A DNA stretch of 64,000 nucleotides from an uncultured Cellvibrio sp. (lineage in GTDB: Bacteria; Pseudomonadota; Gammaproteobacteria; Pseudomonadales; Cellvibrionaceae): positions 124,001 to 188,000 of the forward strand of contig CALFXJ010000021.1 in NCBI GenBank assembly GCA_937958105.1. The letters are read 5' to 3'. Below are positions 33,508-42,407 of this stretch, piece by piece. The position numbers and the translations under genes are program-made. The notes beneath the pieces were generated by a model. That model did no database searches and was not told the origin of the DNA. It worked only from the letters and a program-made list of their open reading frames with translations. How positions within the stretch are numbered: position 1 is the stretch's first letter; the number at the start of each line of letters is the position of its first letter.

Positions 33508-34014
33508 ATGGAAAAAACACCCCTGGCCTACAGCCATCACAACCATAACCACTGCATCAAAGACGCCATGGTTTCCGCGCGCCAGTTGTGTGAGAGTCGC
33601 GGGGTGCGCCTGACCGCTTTGCGTGAGCAGGTCCTCGAGCTGATCTGGCAGAATCACAAACCGCTTGGCGCCTACACCTTGATGGACATGCTGGCTTCCG
33701 CTTCTACCCGACGCGTAGCTCCGCCCACGGTTTACCGTGCACTGGACTTTCTTCTCGAACAAGGACTGGTCCATCGGATCAATGGTTTAAATGCCTTTAT
33801 CGGCTGCCCATCTCCGGGCACCAAACATCAGAGTCATTTCCTGATTTGCCGCATCTGCGATACGGCGGTGGAGCTGGATAACCAGAAGCTGAACCAGGAT
33901 ATCCAATCCTCGGCTAAGGCGGCAGGCTTTGTCATGGAGACCCACTCACTGGAGGTCATGGGCGTGTGCCCTGCCTGCATTGGCAACTTACCCAAAGAAG
34001 GGCGTCTATCGTGA
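33508..34014 (+). CDS. zur: Zinc uptake regulator Zur (Fur family)
   Basis: A 168-residue Fur-family repressor. The winged helix shows RLTALREQVLELIWQNHKPLGAYTLMDML and APPTVYRALDFLLEQGLVH. The structural zinc cysteines are CRIC and CPAC, as in Zur, and the regulatory His ligands lie around HQSHFLIC and the C-terminal part. The N-terminus is unusually His-rich (YSHHNHNHC). Together with adjacent znu genes this identifies it as Zur rather than Fur. Its stop overlaps the znuC GTG by four bases. Confidence 0.95.
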   Translation: MEKTPLAYSHHNHNHCIKDAMVSARQLCESRGVRLTALREQVLELIWQNHKPLGAYTLMDMLASASTRRVAPPTVYRALDFLLEQGLVHRINGLNAFIGCPSPGTKHQSHFLICRICDTAVELDNQKLNQDIQSSAKAAGFVMETHSLEVMGVCPACIGNLPKEGRLS

Positions 34015-34784
34015 GTGAAGCGTTAATCCAGGCGCGGGGTGTCGGTGTGCGACGGAATGGCCGGTACCTGGTTAAAAATGCAGACCTGACGCTGGAAGAA
34101 GGCAAGATCCTGACCCTGATTGGTCCGAACGGAGCGGGCAAGACGACGCTTGTCCGCAGTATTCTGGGGTTAATCAGGATCGATGAAGGGAGCATCGACC
34201 GCCGCCCCTATCTCCGTATCGGCTATATGCCGCAGAAGTTGCACCTAGATGCAAGCCTGCCTTTAACCGTAGCCCGTTTTCTGAGGCTGGGCGGCACGCC
34301 AAAGGTTGATCTGCCGGAAATTCTGAGGCTGACCGGTATCACTCAGCTGCAGCAGACGCCCATGCAATCACTGTCAGGCGGTGAAACCCAGCGGGTGCTT
34401 CTAGCACGGGCGTTGCTGCGCGATCCGCAGCTGCTGGTACTGGACGAACCGGTGCAAGGGGTCGACGTGACGGGACAGTCCGCGCTGTATGCCTTGATCA
34501 ATGAGATTCGGAAACAGCGGCAGTGCGGCGTGCTGATGGTATCCCACGATCTGCATCTGGTGATGGCGACGACCGACACCGTGGTGTGCCTGAACCAGCA
34601 TGTCTGTTGTCACGGCCATCCCGAGAAAGTCACCAGTGATCCTGCCTACCTGGCGCTGTTTGGCGACTCACCAAAACCCCAGGTGGCTATTTACACCCAT
34701 CATCATGATCACCATCACGACGCCCATGGCAATATCGTGACCCATCACCACAATGGCGAGTGCGAGCACGACCACCATGCCTGA
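34011..34784 (+). CDS. znuC: Zinc ABC transporter ATP-binding protein ZnuC
   Basis: A 257-residue ATPase with Walker A GPNGAGKTT, signature LSGGETQRVLLARAL, Walker B LLVLDEPVQGVD and switch His in VSHDLHL. The C-terminal 35 residues are strongly His-rich (YTHHHDHHHDAHG...HHHNGECEHDHHA), which may sense or buffer zinc. Start GTG 34011 overlaps the zur stop (GTGA); a longer frame from 33966 would overlap zur deeply and is not preferred. Confidence 0.95.
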   Translation: MSEALIQARGVGVRRNGRYLVKNADLTLEEGKILTLIGPNGAGKTTLVRSILGLIRIDEGSIDRRPYLRIGYMPQKLHLDASLPLTVARFLRLGGTPKVDLPEILRLTGITQLQQTPMQSLSGGETQRVLLARALLRDPQLLVLDEPVQGVDVTGQSALYALINEIRKQRQCGVLMVSHDLHLVMATTDTVVCLNQHVCCHGHPEKVTSDPAYLALFGDSPKPQVAIYTHHHDHHHDAHGNIVTHHHNGECEHDHHA

Positions 34785-35562
34785 TTTTTTACTCTTTGCA
34801 TTACTTTCCGGCCTTGGCGTTGCTCTGGTGGCGGGTCCGCTGGGTTCATTTGCTGTGTGGCGGCGAATGGCCTACTTTGGCGACACCTTGGCTCACTCTG
34901 CCCTGCTGGGCGTGACCTTCGGCTTCCTGCTCAATATCAACCTAAACCTGGCCGTAGCCCTGGGTTGCCTGTTGCTGGCATTGATCCTGGTGGCTTTGCA
35001 GCAGAACCGCTTCCTCGCTACCGATACCCTGCTGGGTATCCTGTCCCACTCCACTCTGGCGCTGGGACTGGTCACGATCAGTTTATTCAGCGAAAGCCGC
35101 ATCGACCTTCTCTCCTACTTGTTCGGGGATATTCTTTCGGCCAATTTGACGGATGTAGTGACGGTCTGGCTGGTAGCACTGGCGGTCCTGGCTGCGTTGG
35201 CGCGGCTGTGGCGGGCTTTGCTCGCCATCACGGTCCACGAAGAACTGGCGCAGGTAGAAGGCGTAGCGGTAACGGCGGTAAGGACGGCATTGATGCTGCT
35301 CATGGCTCTTGTTATCGCCATCGCCATGAAGATCGTCGGAGTTTTGCTGATCACTGCACTGCTGATTATCCCCGCCGCTGCAGCACGCCGCCTGACCCAC
35401 ACGCCGGAATCCATGGCAGTAACAGCCAGCGCGCTTGGCTGTCTTTCCGTGTGCGCAGGTCTCGCCGCTTCGTTTTTCTGGGACACACCGGCCGGCCCAT
35501 CCATCGTGTTGGCTGCCACCTGTTTTTTTATTCTCACCTTAGCTAAACAGCGAACAGCTTAG
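34777..35562 (+). CDS. znuB: Zinc ABC transporter permease ZnuB
   Basis: A 261-residue inner-membrane permease of the ABC-3 family with about eight hydrophobic helices. Signature AGPLGSFAVWRRMAYFGDTLAHSALLGVTFG matches ZnuB. Start ATG 34777 (MPDFLLFALLSG) fits family starts and overlaps the znuC stop by eight bases; ATG 34753 is an alternative. It is the last gene of zur-znuC-znuB. Confidence 0.95.
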   Translation: MPDFLLFALLSGLGVALVAGPLGSFAVWRRMAYFGDTLAHSALLGVTFGFLLNINLNLAVALGCLLLALILVALQQNRFLATDTLLGILSHSTLALGLVTISLFSESRIDLLSYLFGDILSANLTDVVTVWLVALAVLAALARLWRALLAITVHEELAQVEGVAVTAVRTALMLLMALVIAIAMKIVGVLLITALLIIPAAAARRLTHTPESMAVTASALGCLSVCAGLAASFFWDTPAGPSIVLAATCFFILTLAKQRTA

Positions 35563-35668
35563 TGCTTTTACCCTGTAGGCAATATCTCACATAATCTTCC
35601 GTCGATAGCTACTGGTTTTCAACAGGGGTTTGTTGCAGACTGCCTGTACATTCACGCGCAGAGGGACC

Positions 35669-35893
35669 ATGCACATGGCCGTACTGAATATTGGTAATGA
35701 AGCCATCAACAGCGAAGAGATCGCTATCAAGATCCAGTCTGATATCACATTTCTAGCCGACCGGCTGAAATTGCTGGAGCAGCAACGCAATCCTAATCCG
35801 GTTGTAGTGCAGACTTACAAGAACATGCTGGAGAGCCGTAAGGCTGTTTTGGAGTGGTTGTTACAGGACGATAAGAAAGTCAGTAACGGCTGA
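35669..35893 (+). CDS. Small protein of unknown function
   Basis: A 74-residue soluble protein (or two residues shorter from ATG 35675, which is better spaced from GAGGG at 35661-35665). The sequence AINSEEIAIKIQSDITFLADRLKLLEQQRNPNPVVVQTYKNMLESRKAVLEWLL suggests two helices, probably a helical hairpin. I do not recognise it. It lies 27 bases before paralogue 2 and is probably co-transcribed with it. Confidence 0.7.
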   Translation: MHMAVLNIGNEAINSEEIAIKIQSDITFLADRLKLLEQQRNPNPVVVQTYKNMLESRKAVLEWLLQDDKKVSNG

Positions 35894-35920
35894 AGCTTGC
35901 CCTGCCCGGGGAAGATTGTT

Positions 35921-36202
35921 ATGGCCACGTTGATTTTTTCCCAAGCTGCTGTATTTCACCTTCAACAACTTGCTAATCATCTCTATTACCACACCGGCAA
36001 ACGTCACAGACTCTCTACGACGCAAGGCATTATTGACTTGTTGATCGCTGGAGGAGAATCCCATGCACCGGATGTGAAGCGCTGCTATGCAGCCTTTGCG
36101 ATGGAGCTGAATAAGCGACAGCTGGATGCGCTCGCTACTCAGGGCGTGATAATTGACCCCACCGATATCCTCCATCCGAAATCCGCGCGACAGGGCGGCT
36201 GA
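35921..36202 (+). CDS. Small protein of unknown family, paralogue 2 (flanks znu locus)
   Basis: A 93-residue protein, MATLIFSQAAVFHLQQLANH, homologous to the product at 32250-32534. Shared features include the N-terminal TLIFSQ block, LQQL, the GIIDLL segment, ELNK and a C-terminal SARQ/AIRQ end. A hairpin GGGGAAG ribosome site precedes ATG 35921. No known domain. The two copies bracket znuA-zur-znuC-znuB, suggesting duplication around that locus or a shared role with zinc status, but no Zur box is visible upstream of this copy. Confidence 0.8.
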   Translation: MATLIFSQAAVFHLQQLANHLYYHTGKRHRLSTTQGIIDLLIAGGESHAPDVKRCYAAFAMELNKRQLDALATQGVIIDPTDILHPKSARQGG

Positions 36203-36259
36203 TATTAATCACTGATTATTTTTTTGCGCCGGAGTTAATCAAACGGCGGGAGTTTCTGT

Positions 36260-36300
36260 GCCGGAAGCCTGAGGCCAAGCCTCCGGCAATTTTATTTATT
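36260..36300 (+). terminator. Probable terminator after paralogue 2
   Basis: GCCGGA (36260-36265) pairs with TCCGGC (36282-36287) around an inner pair AGCCT/AGGC-type stem, followed by the T-rich AATTTTATTTATTTG. Confidence 0.65.
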
Positions 36301-36868
36301 TGTTCGCCACAACGTAGTTAGCAACGTCCTGAGCTACCTCTGTCAGCATTGCGTTCGACGCAATACCAAAGGCATCCGAGTAAGCTCCCGCTTTACGCAT
36401 AAAGCCGGGGTTGCTTAGTTGCTTACCGGTTTTTGCCTCTTCAAATGAAGTATCGAGGATTACCACGGAACTTCCTGCCATGGCACCCGCCCAGAAACGG
36501 GCTGCTCCGCCGATAAATTTAATTTGCTTGACCAGCGGCTTAACCAGCAGAACATCGCGGTCACCCCCCTGGGAGAAATCCATCGCTGCTACTTCTTCTG
36601 CTGTTTTTACCTCGACATTATGAAATAGCGCAGCAAAACGCTGAGCCAGAACCTCATCAATTTTGTTTACGGCTTTGATATTGGCTCCCTGATTTGCGTA
36701 GGGTTTGGCAATCGCGGATTTTACCAGAATTACTTTTTTGTACTCGTCGAGATTAACAGCAGCGCGAGTTACTTTTGATGGCTCTTCAGTAATTTTGGTA
36801 GCACATCCACTCGCCAACAGGGCGACGAGAAATAGGGAAGATAAGCGAAGGGCAGAAGTAATAGACAT
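36296..36868 (-). CDS. Lipoprotein, DUF4410-like
   Basis: A 190-residue lipoprotein with lipobox LASGC (C22). The body contains VKPLVKQIKFIGGAARFWAGAMAGSSVVILDTSFEEAKTGKQL, which resembles the DUF4410 group of small lipoproteins with an alanine/glycine-rich centre; the assignment is from memory and moderate. Function is unknown. It is transcribed alone and converges on paralogue 2. Confidence 0.75.
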   Translation of the reverse strand: MSITSALRLSSLFLVALLASGCATKITEEPSKVTRAAVNLDEYKKVILVKSAIAKPYANQGANIKAVNKIDEVLAQRFAALFHNVEVKTAEEVAAMDFSQGGDRDVLLVKPLVKQIKFIGGAARFWAGAMAGSSVVILDTSFEEAKTGKQLSNPGFMRKAGAYSDAFGIASNAMLTEVAQDVANYVVANK

Positions 36869-36999
36869 TCAAATTTCCTTGTATGTAGTTTATCGAAGCA
36901 TCCCCTTCTTGTTGAACGGGACGCCATGAGATTATAACAAGCAAGGAATAAATGCCAGTTCGAATCGCTCTTTCTGTTGACTGTTCTTTCTATCAATCG

Positions 37000-37683
37000 C
37001 TACTTCAATCGGTAGTTAAAGCCGCGCACAACCGAGGTGTAAGTCAGGTTTAATTTTTCATTTGAGAAGGGTGGCTTTATGAAGCCGTGGTAATCGCCCA
37101 TGGGATTGATTAAAACAATGTTGCCGCTGTGATCAACGGTGTAATCATCACCTTGGGTCACCTTGGCGAAGGCTACGTTGAGTTCATTGGCAAAGCGACG
37201 CAACGTCAGGAACTCACCGGTTACACCGATAAAATCCTTATCAAAGGCTGCAACGTATTCGCTCAGAACTTCCGGTGTGTCCCGGCTTGGGTCAAGGCTT
37301 ACCAGAATCACCTGCGTATCCTGGGCGATATCCGCTGGCAGAGTCGGCATCAGGCGGCTGAGATCCAGCATAGTCATTGGGCAGATATCTGGACAGTGCG
37401 TAAAGCCGAAGAACAACAATGACCATTTACCCTGTAGACTTTCGCGGGTGAACGGTTGACCGCGATTGTCTATCAGTTCCATATCGGTGAATCGACGAGG
37501 CGTATCAAATACGATGACATCCTGCGCCCGCAACTCGTCCTGATTCAGAATCCGCGGCTTGGTTACCTTATGAACAATCAAGCCAATAATCGTCGCAACG
37601 ATCAGCAACAGCACGATAACGGTGTTGCGTATACCGCGCTGACGGCTGGCCAGATCAAACTCTACGTCTGTTGTATCACTCAC
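37000..37683 (-). CDS. SCO family copper chaperone (SCO1/SenC)
   Basis: A 227-residue membrane-anchored thioredoxin-fold protein that loads copper into the CuA site of cytochrome oxidase subunit II. One N-terminal membrane helix (IRNTVIVLLLIVATIIGLIV). The copper motif is CPDIC in FFGFTHCPDICPMTM, and the distal His is in YTVDHSGNIVLI. It is the last gene of the cytochrome oxidase assembly row, 11 bases after heme O synthase. Confidence 0.93.
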   Translation of the reverse strand: MSDTTDVEFDLASRQRGIRNTVIVLLLIVATIIGLIVHKVTKPRILNQDELRAQDVIVFDTPRRFTDMELIDNRGQPFTRESLQGKWSLLFFGFTHCPDICPMTMLDLSRLMPTLPADIAQDTQVILVSLDPSRDTPEVLSEYVAAFDKDFIGVTGEFLTLRRFANELNVAFAKVTQGDDYTVDHSGNIVLINPMGDYHGFIKPPFSNEKLNLTYTSVVRGFNYRLK

Positions 37684-37694
37684 GCGCTCACCTG

Positions 37695-38627
37695 CTATAA
37701 AACAAATTCAAGATGCTGTGGCATTGGCAGCAGATAGTGATCGAGCAACATGATCACAAACAATGCCATGAGATAAATAATCGAATATTTAAAAGTATCC
37801 ATGCCCACCGAAGGTTTTTTGCTGAAGATCATCGCCAGCGCCCAATAAAGGAATCCCGCACCCAATACCAGCGCTCCAAGCAGGTACAGCCAGTTAAACA
37901 TGCCAGTAACGTACGGCAATACCGTTACGATAATCATAATGATGGTATACAGAAGGATGTGCAGCTTGGTATAGGCCTCACCGTGCGTAACCGGCAGCAT
38001 GGGAATATCCGCTTTTGCATATTCATCCTTGCGATGAACCGCCAGTGCCCAGAAATGGGGTGGCGTCCAGGCGAAGATAATCAACACTAAAAGTAATGCG
38101 TGTCCGTGAATCTCACCGGTGACTGCAGTCCAGCCGAGCAAGGGTGGCGCTGCGCCGGCAAGTCCGCCAATGACAATATTTTGCGGCGTTGCGCGCTTTA
38201 GAAACAGCGTATAGATAACCGCGTAACCCAGCAGCGAAGCAAGCGTTAAGACTGCCGTCAGGGTATTGATAAATACCACCAGCAACACCATCCCCAAGGT
38301 ACCGATGAGCAGCGCAAAGAGCGCCGCCTGCATCGGATCAACCCGGCCTTTGGCTACCGGACGATTGAACGTTCTCGCCATCTTCTGATCAATGTGGCGA
38401 TCCACCAGATGATTGACGGCTGCCGCTGAACCCGCGCAAAGAGCGATGCCGAGATTTCCGATAATCAACACATGCAAGGGAACCATGCCCGGTACAGCAA
38501 GGAACATTCCGATCAGGGAAGTCAGGATCATCAGCATAACGACGCGCGGCTTGCATAACTCGTAGTAGTCACGCCAGCTGGCGGACGCCATTGCATTAAC
38601 GGTTTGGCTTTCGGGAACTTCGCTCAT
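37695..38627 (-). CDS. ctaB: Protoheme IX farnesyltransferase (heme O synthase)
   Basis: A 310-residue UbiA-type prenyltransferase with about nine membrane helices. It adds a farnesyl group to heme B. The aspartate motifs are NHLVDRHIDQKMART (first) and a second within the C-terminal half near YAKADIPMLPV. It lies 29 bases after heme A synthase and before Sco, as in Pseudomonas cytochrome aa3 loci. Confidence 0.95.
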   Translation of the reverse strand: MSEVPESQTVNAMASASWRDYYELCKPRVVMLMILTSLIGMFLAVPGMVPLHVLIIGNLGIALCAGSAAAVNHLVDRHIDQKMARTFNRPVAKGRVDPMQAALFALLIGTLGMVLLVVFINTLTAVLTLASLLGYAVIYTLFLKRATPQNIVIGGLAGAAPPLLGWTAVTGEIHGHALLLVLIIFAWTPPHFWALAVHRKDEYAKADIPMLPVTHGEAYTKLHILLYTIIMIIVTVLPYVTGMFNWLYLLGALVLGAGFLYWALAMIFSKKPSVGMDTFKYSIIYLMALFVIMLLDHYLLPMPQHLEFVL

Positions 38628-38656
38628 TTTACTTCCCCCTGCTTTCTAAAATCCGA

Positions 38657-39697
38657 TTAACAACTTTTCGCGGTGACCAGGCGATGCATCAGCGTCACCA
38701 TCACGAGGAGTAACAGTGCACCAACAGCGTTGTGAGCCACCGCGACTGACAACGGCAGCGATCCAAGGATGTTGCTGACACCCAGGCTGATCTGGACGAT
38801 CAATACCATCAACAGCACACATGCAATAGGCCGGGTGACAAAACTGCGCAGACTTAATAACTTCCAGGACAACAACAACACCAGAACGCTCACGACAATG
38901 GCGCCCAGACGATGAGTCACGTGAATAGCAGTGCGCGCTTCATTTTCCAGCAGGCCGCCGAGATAGTTGGGACCAATACTTTGCGCAAAGTTGAATGCGC
39001 GCTCAAAATCCATCGCCGGCCACCATTCTCCATGACAGGTGGGCAGATCGGTACATGCCAGAGCCGCGTAGTTGGAACTGGTCCAGCCACCCAGTGCTAC
39101 CTGAGTAATGACCGCAAGCAGGGCCAGCAGTGCCAGCCATTTAATGCCGCTCAGCTGTCGATATTTATCACCGGGCAGTTGCCAGTGGCTGCCTGCACAG
39201 CGCAGGGTGAATAACCACAACAGACTGAGCGTGGCAAAACCTCCCAGCAAATGTGCGGTGACAACCTGCGGCCACAATTTCAGCGTGACTGTCCACATGC
39301 CAAATAATCCTTGCAGGATTACCAGCAACAGCAGACCCAGGGCGTGTTTGCGTGGATAGGACTGATGAGGAGATTTCATGGACCAGCGCCAGCTGGCAAC
39401 AGTGATACCGAGAATGATCAGCCCGAGAAAACCAGCAAAATACCGATGCACCATCTCCGGCCAGGTTTTATCGTGTTCCACCGGAAACTCCGGGAAACGC
39501 GCTTCCGCAGCGGCGACAGCTGCTTCACTTTTCGGCCAGGTGAGATGGCCATAGCAACCAGGCCAGTCGGGGCAGCCTAACCCCGCATCTGACAAACGCG
39601 TAAAGGCTCCCAGTACGACAACAACACAGGCAATGGCTGTGGCGATGAAACCCCACCGATAGGCACTGGACAATTTATTGTTCTGCCACACTGACAT
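38657..39697 (-). CDS. ctaA: Heme A synthase (COX15/CtaA)
   Basis: A 346-residue membrane protein with eight helices that oxidises heme O to heme A. Conserved blocks include GAFTRLSDAGLGCPDWPGCYGHLTWP, EMVHRYFAG, and HLLGGFATLSLL with a later HVTHRLGAIVV and AVAHNAVGALLLL histidines. It begins one base after the stop of the preceding gene. Confidence 0.95.
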   Translation of the reverse strand: MSVWQNNKLSSAYRWGFIATAIACVVVVLGAFTRLSDAGLGCPDWPGCYGHLTWPKSEAAVAAAEARFPEFPVEHDKTWPEMVHRYFAGFLGLIILGITVASWRWSMKSPHQSYPRKHALGLLLLVILQGLFGMWTVTLKLWPQVVTAHLLGGFATLSLLWLFTLRCAGSHWQLPGDKYRQLSGIKWLALLALLAVITQVALGGWTSSNYAALACTDLPTCHGEWWPAMDFERAFNFAQSIGPNYLGGLLENEARTAIHVTHRLGAIVVSVLVLLLSWKLLSLRSFVTRPIACVLLMVLIVQISLGVSNILGSLPLSVAVAHNAVGALLLLVMVTLMHRLVTAKSC

Positions 39698-40336
39698 TTA
39701 CTCCTCGTAAGAATATTTGAGCATGCGCTTGATGTCGTCGAGCAGATCATTTCCCTGATGCTGAGGGCTGTACGCCATCATCAGGAACCCCTCCTGATCC
39801 ATGAGAAAGTAGTGGCCAGTCGCGATAGCATCGGGAGCCAGATCAGTGCGACTCAGCAATGCTGCTACTGCATCAGCGGAGGCTTTCAATACTGGCACAT
39901 GAGGATGCTCCGTCTGAATATATTCCAGTGTGGCAGTCTCAATGTGTTCATCGAGTAACAGATAGATGCGTTCAAGCCGACCGGATTTTTCCGCAAGACG
40001 AATATGAACCTGACGCGTGAGGTAAAGGTTGTCCCGACATTGCGTATTGCACTCTGCACCGCCGGGGATGACCCAGCGCCAGCGCCTGGCCTGTTCGCTT
40101 AACTGCCAGCTCTCCCCGTCAAGTTTGTGCAACGCAAGTTCGCTGATCGGTTGCGGCGGTGTGATCAAGTGCCCCTTGTTGATGGTGCCTTTAGGCATGC
40201 CGACACCGGTGTAATACACGCTGTATGCCACGACCATCGGCAGAAGAACAACCAGCATGATGGCTACTGCCTGGATGCGCCCGCGGCGCTGTTGTCGCTT
40301 TTCCTGTTCGGACAGAATGCTTACGTCACTGCTCAT
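39698..40336 (-). CDS. Membrane protein of the cytochrome oxidase assembly row (thioredoxin-like fold suspected)
   Basis: A 212-residue protein with one N-terminal membrane segment (AVAIMLVVLLPMVVAYSVYYTG) and a periplasmic domain. Its position, between SURF1 and heme A synthase, is that of the conserved hypothetical gene in Pseudomonas cox loci. The periplasmic part ends FLMDQEGFLMMAYSPQHQGNDLLDDIKRML, like the end of Sco/thioredoxin folds; a CxxxC pair (ECNTQC) lies in the middle. A redox or copper role is inferred only. Start ATG 40336 has AAAGGC upstream. Confidence 0.8.
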   Translation of the reverse strand: MSSDVSILSEQEKRQQRRGRIQAVAIMLVVLLPMVVAYSVYYTGVGMPKGTINKGHLITPPQPISELALHKLDGESWQLSEQARRWRWVIPGGAECNTQCRDNLYLTRQVHIRLAEKSGRLERIYLLLDEHIETATLEYIQTEHPHVPVLKASADAVAALLSRTDLAPDAIATGHYFLMDQEGFLMMAYSPQHQGNDLLDDIKRMLKYSYEE

Positions 40337-40349
40337 ACAATGCCTTTCG

Positions 40350-41114
40350 TTATTGCTTAGTTTTTTGTCGACGGCTGCGCCAGTATTCAAACAGATTCGT
40401 ATTGGCAAACACAAACCAGATGACCAAGGCTGCCGCAAGACCAAACCACTGGAATGCGTAACCCATATGTTTTTCCGGGCTCATGTTGACCGCCTGCCAA
40501 TCGGTTATCAGAGCGCCGGTACTGCTTTCATCGAGCCGCAGATAGCGGTGCAGAAGTTTTTGGTTTAATTGCTGACTCATATCGGCAATATCAATCGCCA
40601 TCACTACCCTGGGCCATTCCTGACGAGTCGTACGTGCATCCAGCAGCGGGTGTTTCACTACCGATACAAGCTCTGCAAAGAGCGTTACCTCTCCTTTCAC
40701 CTGATCTATCACCGGTAACTGTGCGCGGGTCTTACCTGCCGCCAGCCAGCCGCGATTCACCAGCAGGCGCTGTCCATCATTCAGCACAAAGGGTGTAACC
40801 ACTTCATAACCCACCCTGCCCTGACGTTGTTTATTATCCAGCAACCATGTATGTTCGTTGTCGAAATGTCCCTGCACTGTTACACGCTGGTAGTCCGGCA
40901 ATTCATTGAGACTGGCTGCAGTCAGTGTAACCGGTGGCTGTGCCTGCAGATGAGCGTAACGATTTTCCAATTCACGTTTTTCTGCTGCGCGACTCCATTG
41001 CCAGATGCCGAGGCTGATCAGAATCGGCAGGGCTATCAGCGTAAGCAGGGTGATATTGCGATTGAACGTCACAATGAAGCGTGGTTGCTTTGCGGATTTA
41101 TCGACAGAGTTCAC
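40350..41114 (-). CDS. SURF1 family cytochrome oxidase assembly protein
   Basis: A 254-residue protein with N- and C-terminal membrane helices flanking a periplasmic SURF1 domain (LPISLGIWQWSRAAEKRELE, LLDNKQRQGRVGYEVVTPF, LLVNRGWL, C-terminal HMGYAFQWFGLAAALVIWFV). It helps insert heme A into subunit I. It lies 13 bases before the next gene and 61 bases from the oppositely directed DUF2909 gene. Confidence 0.95.
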   Translation of the reverse strand: MNSVDKSAKQPRFIVTFNRNITLLTLIALPILISLGIWQWSRAAEKRELENRYAHLQAQPPVTLTAASLNELPDYQRVTVQGHFDNEHTWLLDNKQRQGRVGYEVVTPFVLNDGQRLLVNRGWLAAGKTRAQLPVIDQVKGEVTLFAELVSVVKHPLLDARTTRQEWPRVVMAIDIADMSQQLNQKLLHRYLRLDESSTGALITDWQAVNMSPEKHMGYAFQWFGLAAALVIWFVFANTNLFEYWRSRRQKTKQ

Positions 41115-41175
41115 GTGTACCTCAATCTCGCCGTCGCTTACATCACAATCTTTTACTGATTACACGGAAACTGCT

Positions 41176-41400
41176 ATGTGGTTAAAAATAATTATTCTGG
41201 TGCTGTTTATCGGAATCCTGGTCAGTCTCAGTGGCGCCCTGGGATTCCTGCTTAAAGATGCCAATGTTCCTCAATCCAAGCGAACCTTATATGCCCTGGG
41301 CATTCGCATCACACTGGCAGTGCTGATGATGCTGTGTATCTTCTATGGTTTTTACAGTGGCATCCTGCACAGTCAGGCGCCGTGGGACCATCGGATTTAA
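41176..41400 (+). CDS. DUF2909 small membrane protein (twin transmembrane)
   Basis: A 74-residue protein with two hydrophobic helices (about 2-24 and 44-66) joined by FLLKDANVPQSKRTLYALG. It matches the DUF2909 type found in Pseudomonas inside the cytochrome oxidase locus at the same place. It is encoded on the opposite strand to the cox genes on both sides. Start ATG 41176 is chosen because the frame upstream of it overlaps SURF1. Function is unknown; association with oxidase assembly is inferred. Confidence 0.85.
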   Translation: MWLKIIILVLFIGILVSLSGALGFLLKDANVPQSKRTLYALGIRITLAVLMMLCIFYGFYSGILHSQAPWDHRI

Positions 41401-41435
41401 TTTTCCGGCAAGGGCCTGAGACCCTTGCCGGAAAA
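41401..41435. terminator. Strong hairpin between converging DUF2909 and coxC genes
   Basis: TTTTCCGGCAAGGG (41401-41414) pairs perfectly with 41422-41435 around a 7-base loop. Neither side has a long T-run beyond the stem, so it may be a terminator for both strands that relies on the A/T ends of its own arms. Confidence 0.65.
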
Positions 41436-41437
41436 AC

Positions 41438-42358
41438 TTATCCGAAGATATAAACCACAATAAACAAACCAACCCAGACCACGTCTACAAAGTGCCAGTA
41501 CCAGCTGGCCGCTTCAAAACCAAAGTTGTCGTCAGGCTTGAAGTGCCCTTTCAGCACGGAACGCAGCCACATCACCAGCAGCATGAAAGTACCCAGGGTT
41601 ACGTGGGCGCCGTGGAAACCGGTCAGCATGAAGAAGGTTGTGCCGTAAATACCGGATTGAAGCGTTAATCCGAGATCGGTGTAGGCATGATGGTATTCCA
41701 GGGCCTGCATGATGAGGAAGATGATCCCCAACAGCACAGTCACCCCCAGCCAGCTGTTGAAGGCACGGCGCTGATTATTTTTGATAGCGGCATGAGCGAA
41801 GTGCACAGTCACACTTGAGCTCAGAAGAATGACCGTGTTCCAGAACGGCAGCCAGCTGAACATGGCTCCAAAACCAGGATAACTGAGGTTCTGATCCGGG
41901 CCTAATACCGTTGCTCTGTCGCCGTTCACAGCCATGTCCGGGGTAACCATCAGTGGCCATTCAGCGGTAAAGCCCGGCCAGAGAAATTCATTGGTCGCTG
42001 TCGATTCAACTTCGCCACCCAACCAGGGCAAGGCCATGGTGCGGACATAAAAGAGTGCGCCGAAGAATGCAGCAAAGAACATGACTTCACTGAAGATAAA
42101 CCAGCCCATTCCCCATACGTAAGAACGCTTCAACTGCGGGCCAGCCAGGCCTGACATGTTTTCGCCGATAACAGCTGAAAACCAGTTCCATAACACAAAA
42201 GCGAATACCAGACCGCCCGCCAGGAAAATCATCGGGCCCTTGCTGTTGCCGTTCAGCCAGTGCGCGGCACCAAATACGGTAAGGAACAAACCAAAGCTCG
42301 CCCATATCGGCAGCTTGCTCTGTTCGGGTACGTAATAACTTCCTTCATGCGTTGACAT
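41438..42358 (-). CDS. coxC: Cytochrome c oxidase subunit III
   Basis: A 306-residue membrane subunit of the aa3-type oxidase with seven predicted helices. Conserved segments: RSYVWGMGWFIFSEVMFFAAFFGALFYVR, LQSGIYGTTFFMLTGFHGAHVTLGT and the C-terminal FEAASWYWHFVDVVWVGLFIVVYI. It lies 49 bases downstream of ctaG. Confidence 0.97.
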   Translation of the reverse strand: MSTHEGSYYVPEQSKLPIWASFGLFLTVFGAAHWLNGNSKGPMIFLAGGLVFAFVLWNWFSAVIGENMSGLAGPQLKRSYVWGMGWFIFSEVMFFAAFFGALFYVRTMALPWLGGEVESTATNEFLWPGFTAEWPLMVTPDMAVNGDRATVLGPDQNLSYPGFGAMFSWLPFWNTVILLSSSVTVHFAHAAIKNNQRRAFNSWLGVTVLLGIIFLIMQALEYHHAYTDLGLTLQSGIYGTTFFMLTGFHGAHVTLGTFMLLVMWLRSVLKGHFKPDDNFGFEAASWYWHFVDVVWVGLFIVVYIFG

Positions 42359-42407
42359 TTTTTCTCTCCGCGTTCGTTATGGTTTTGCGGTTGAACATCC
42401 AGTTTAA

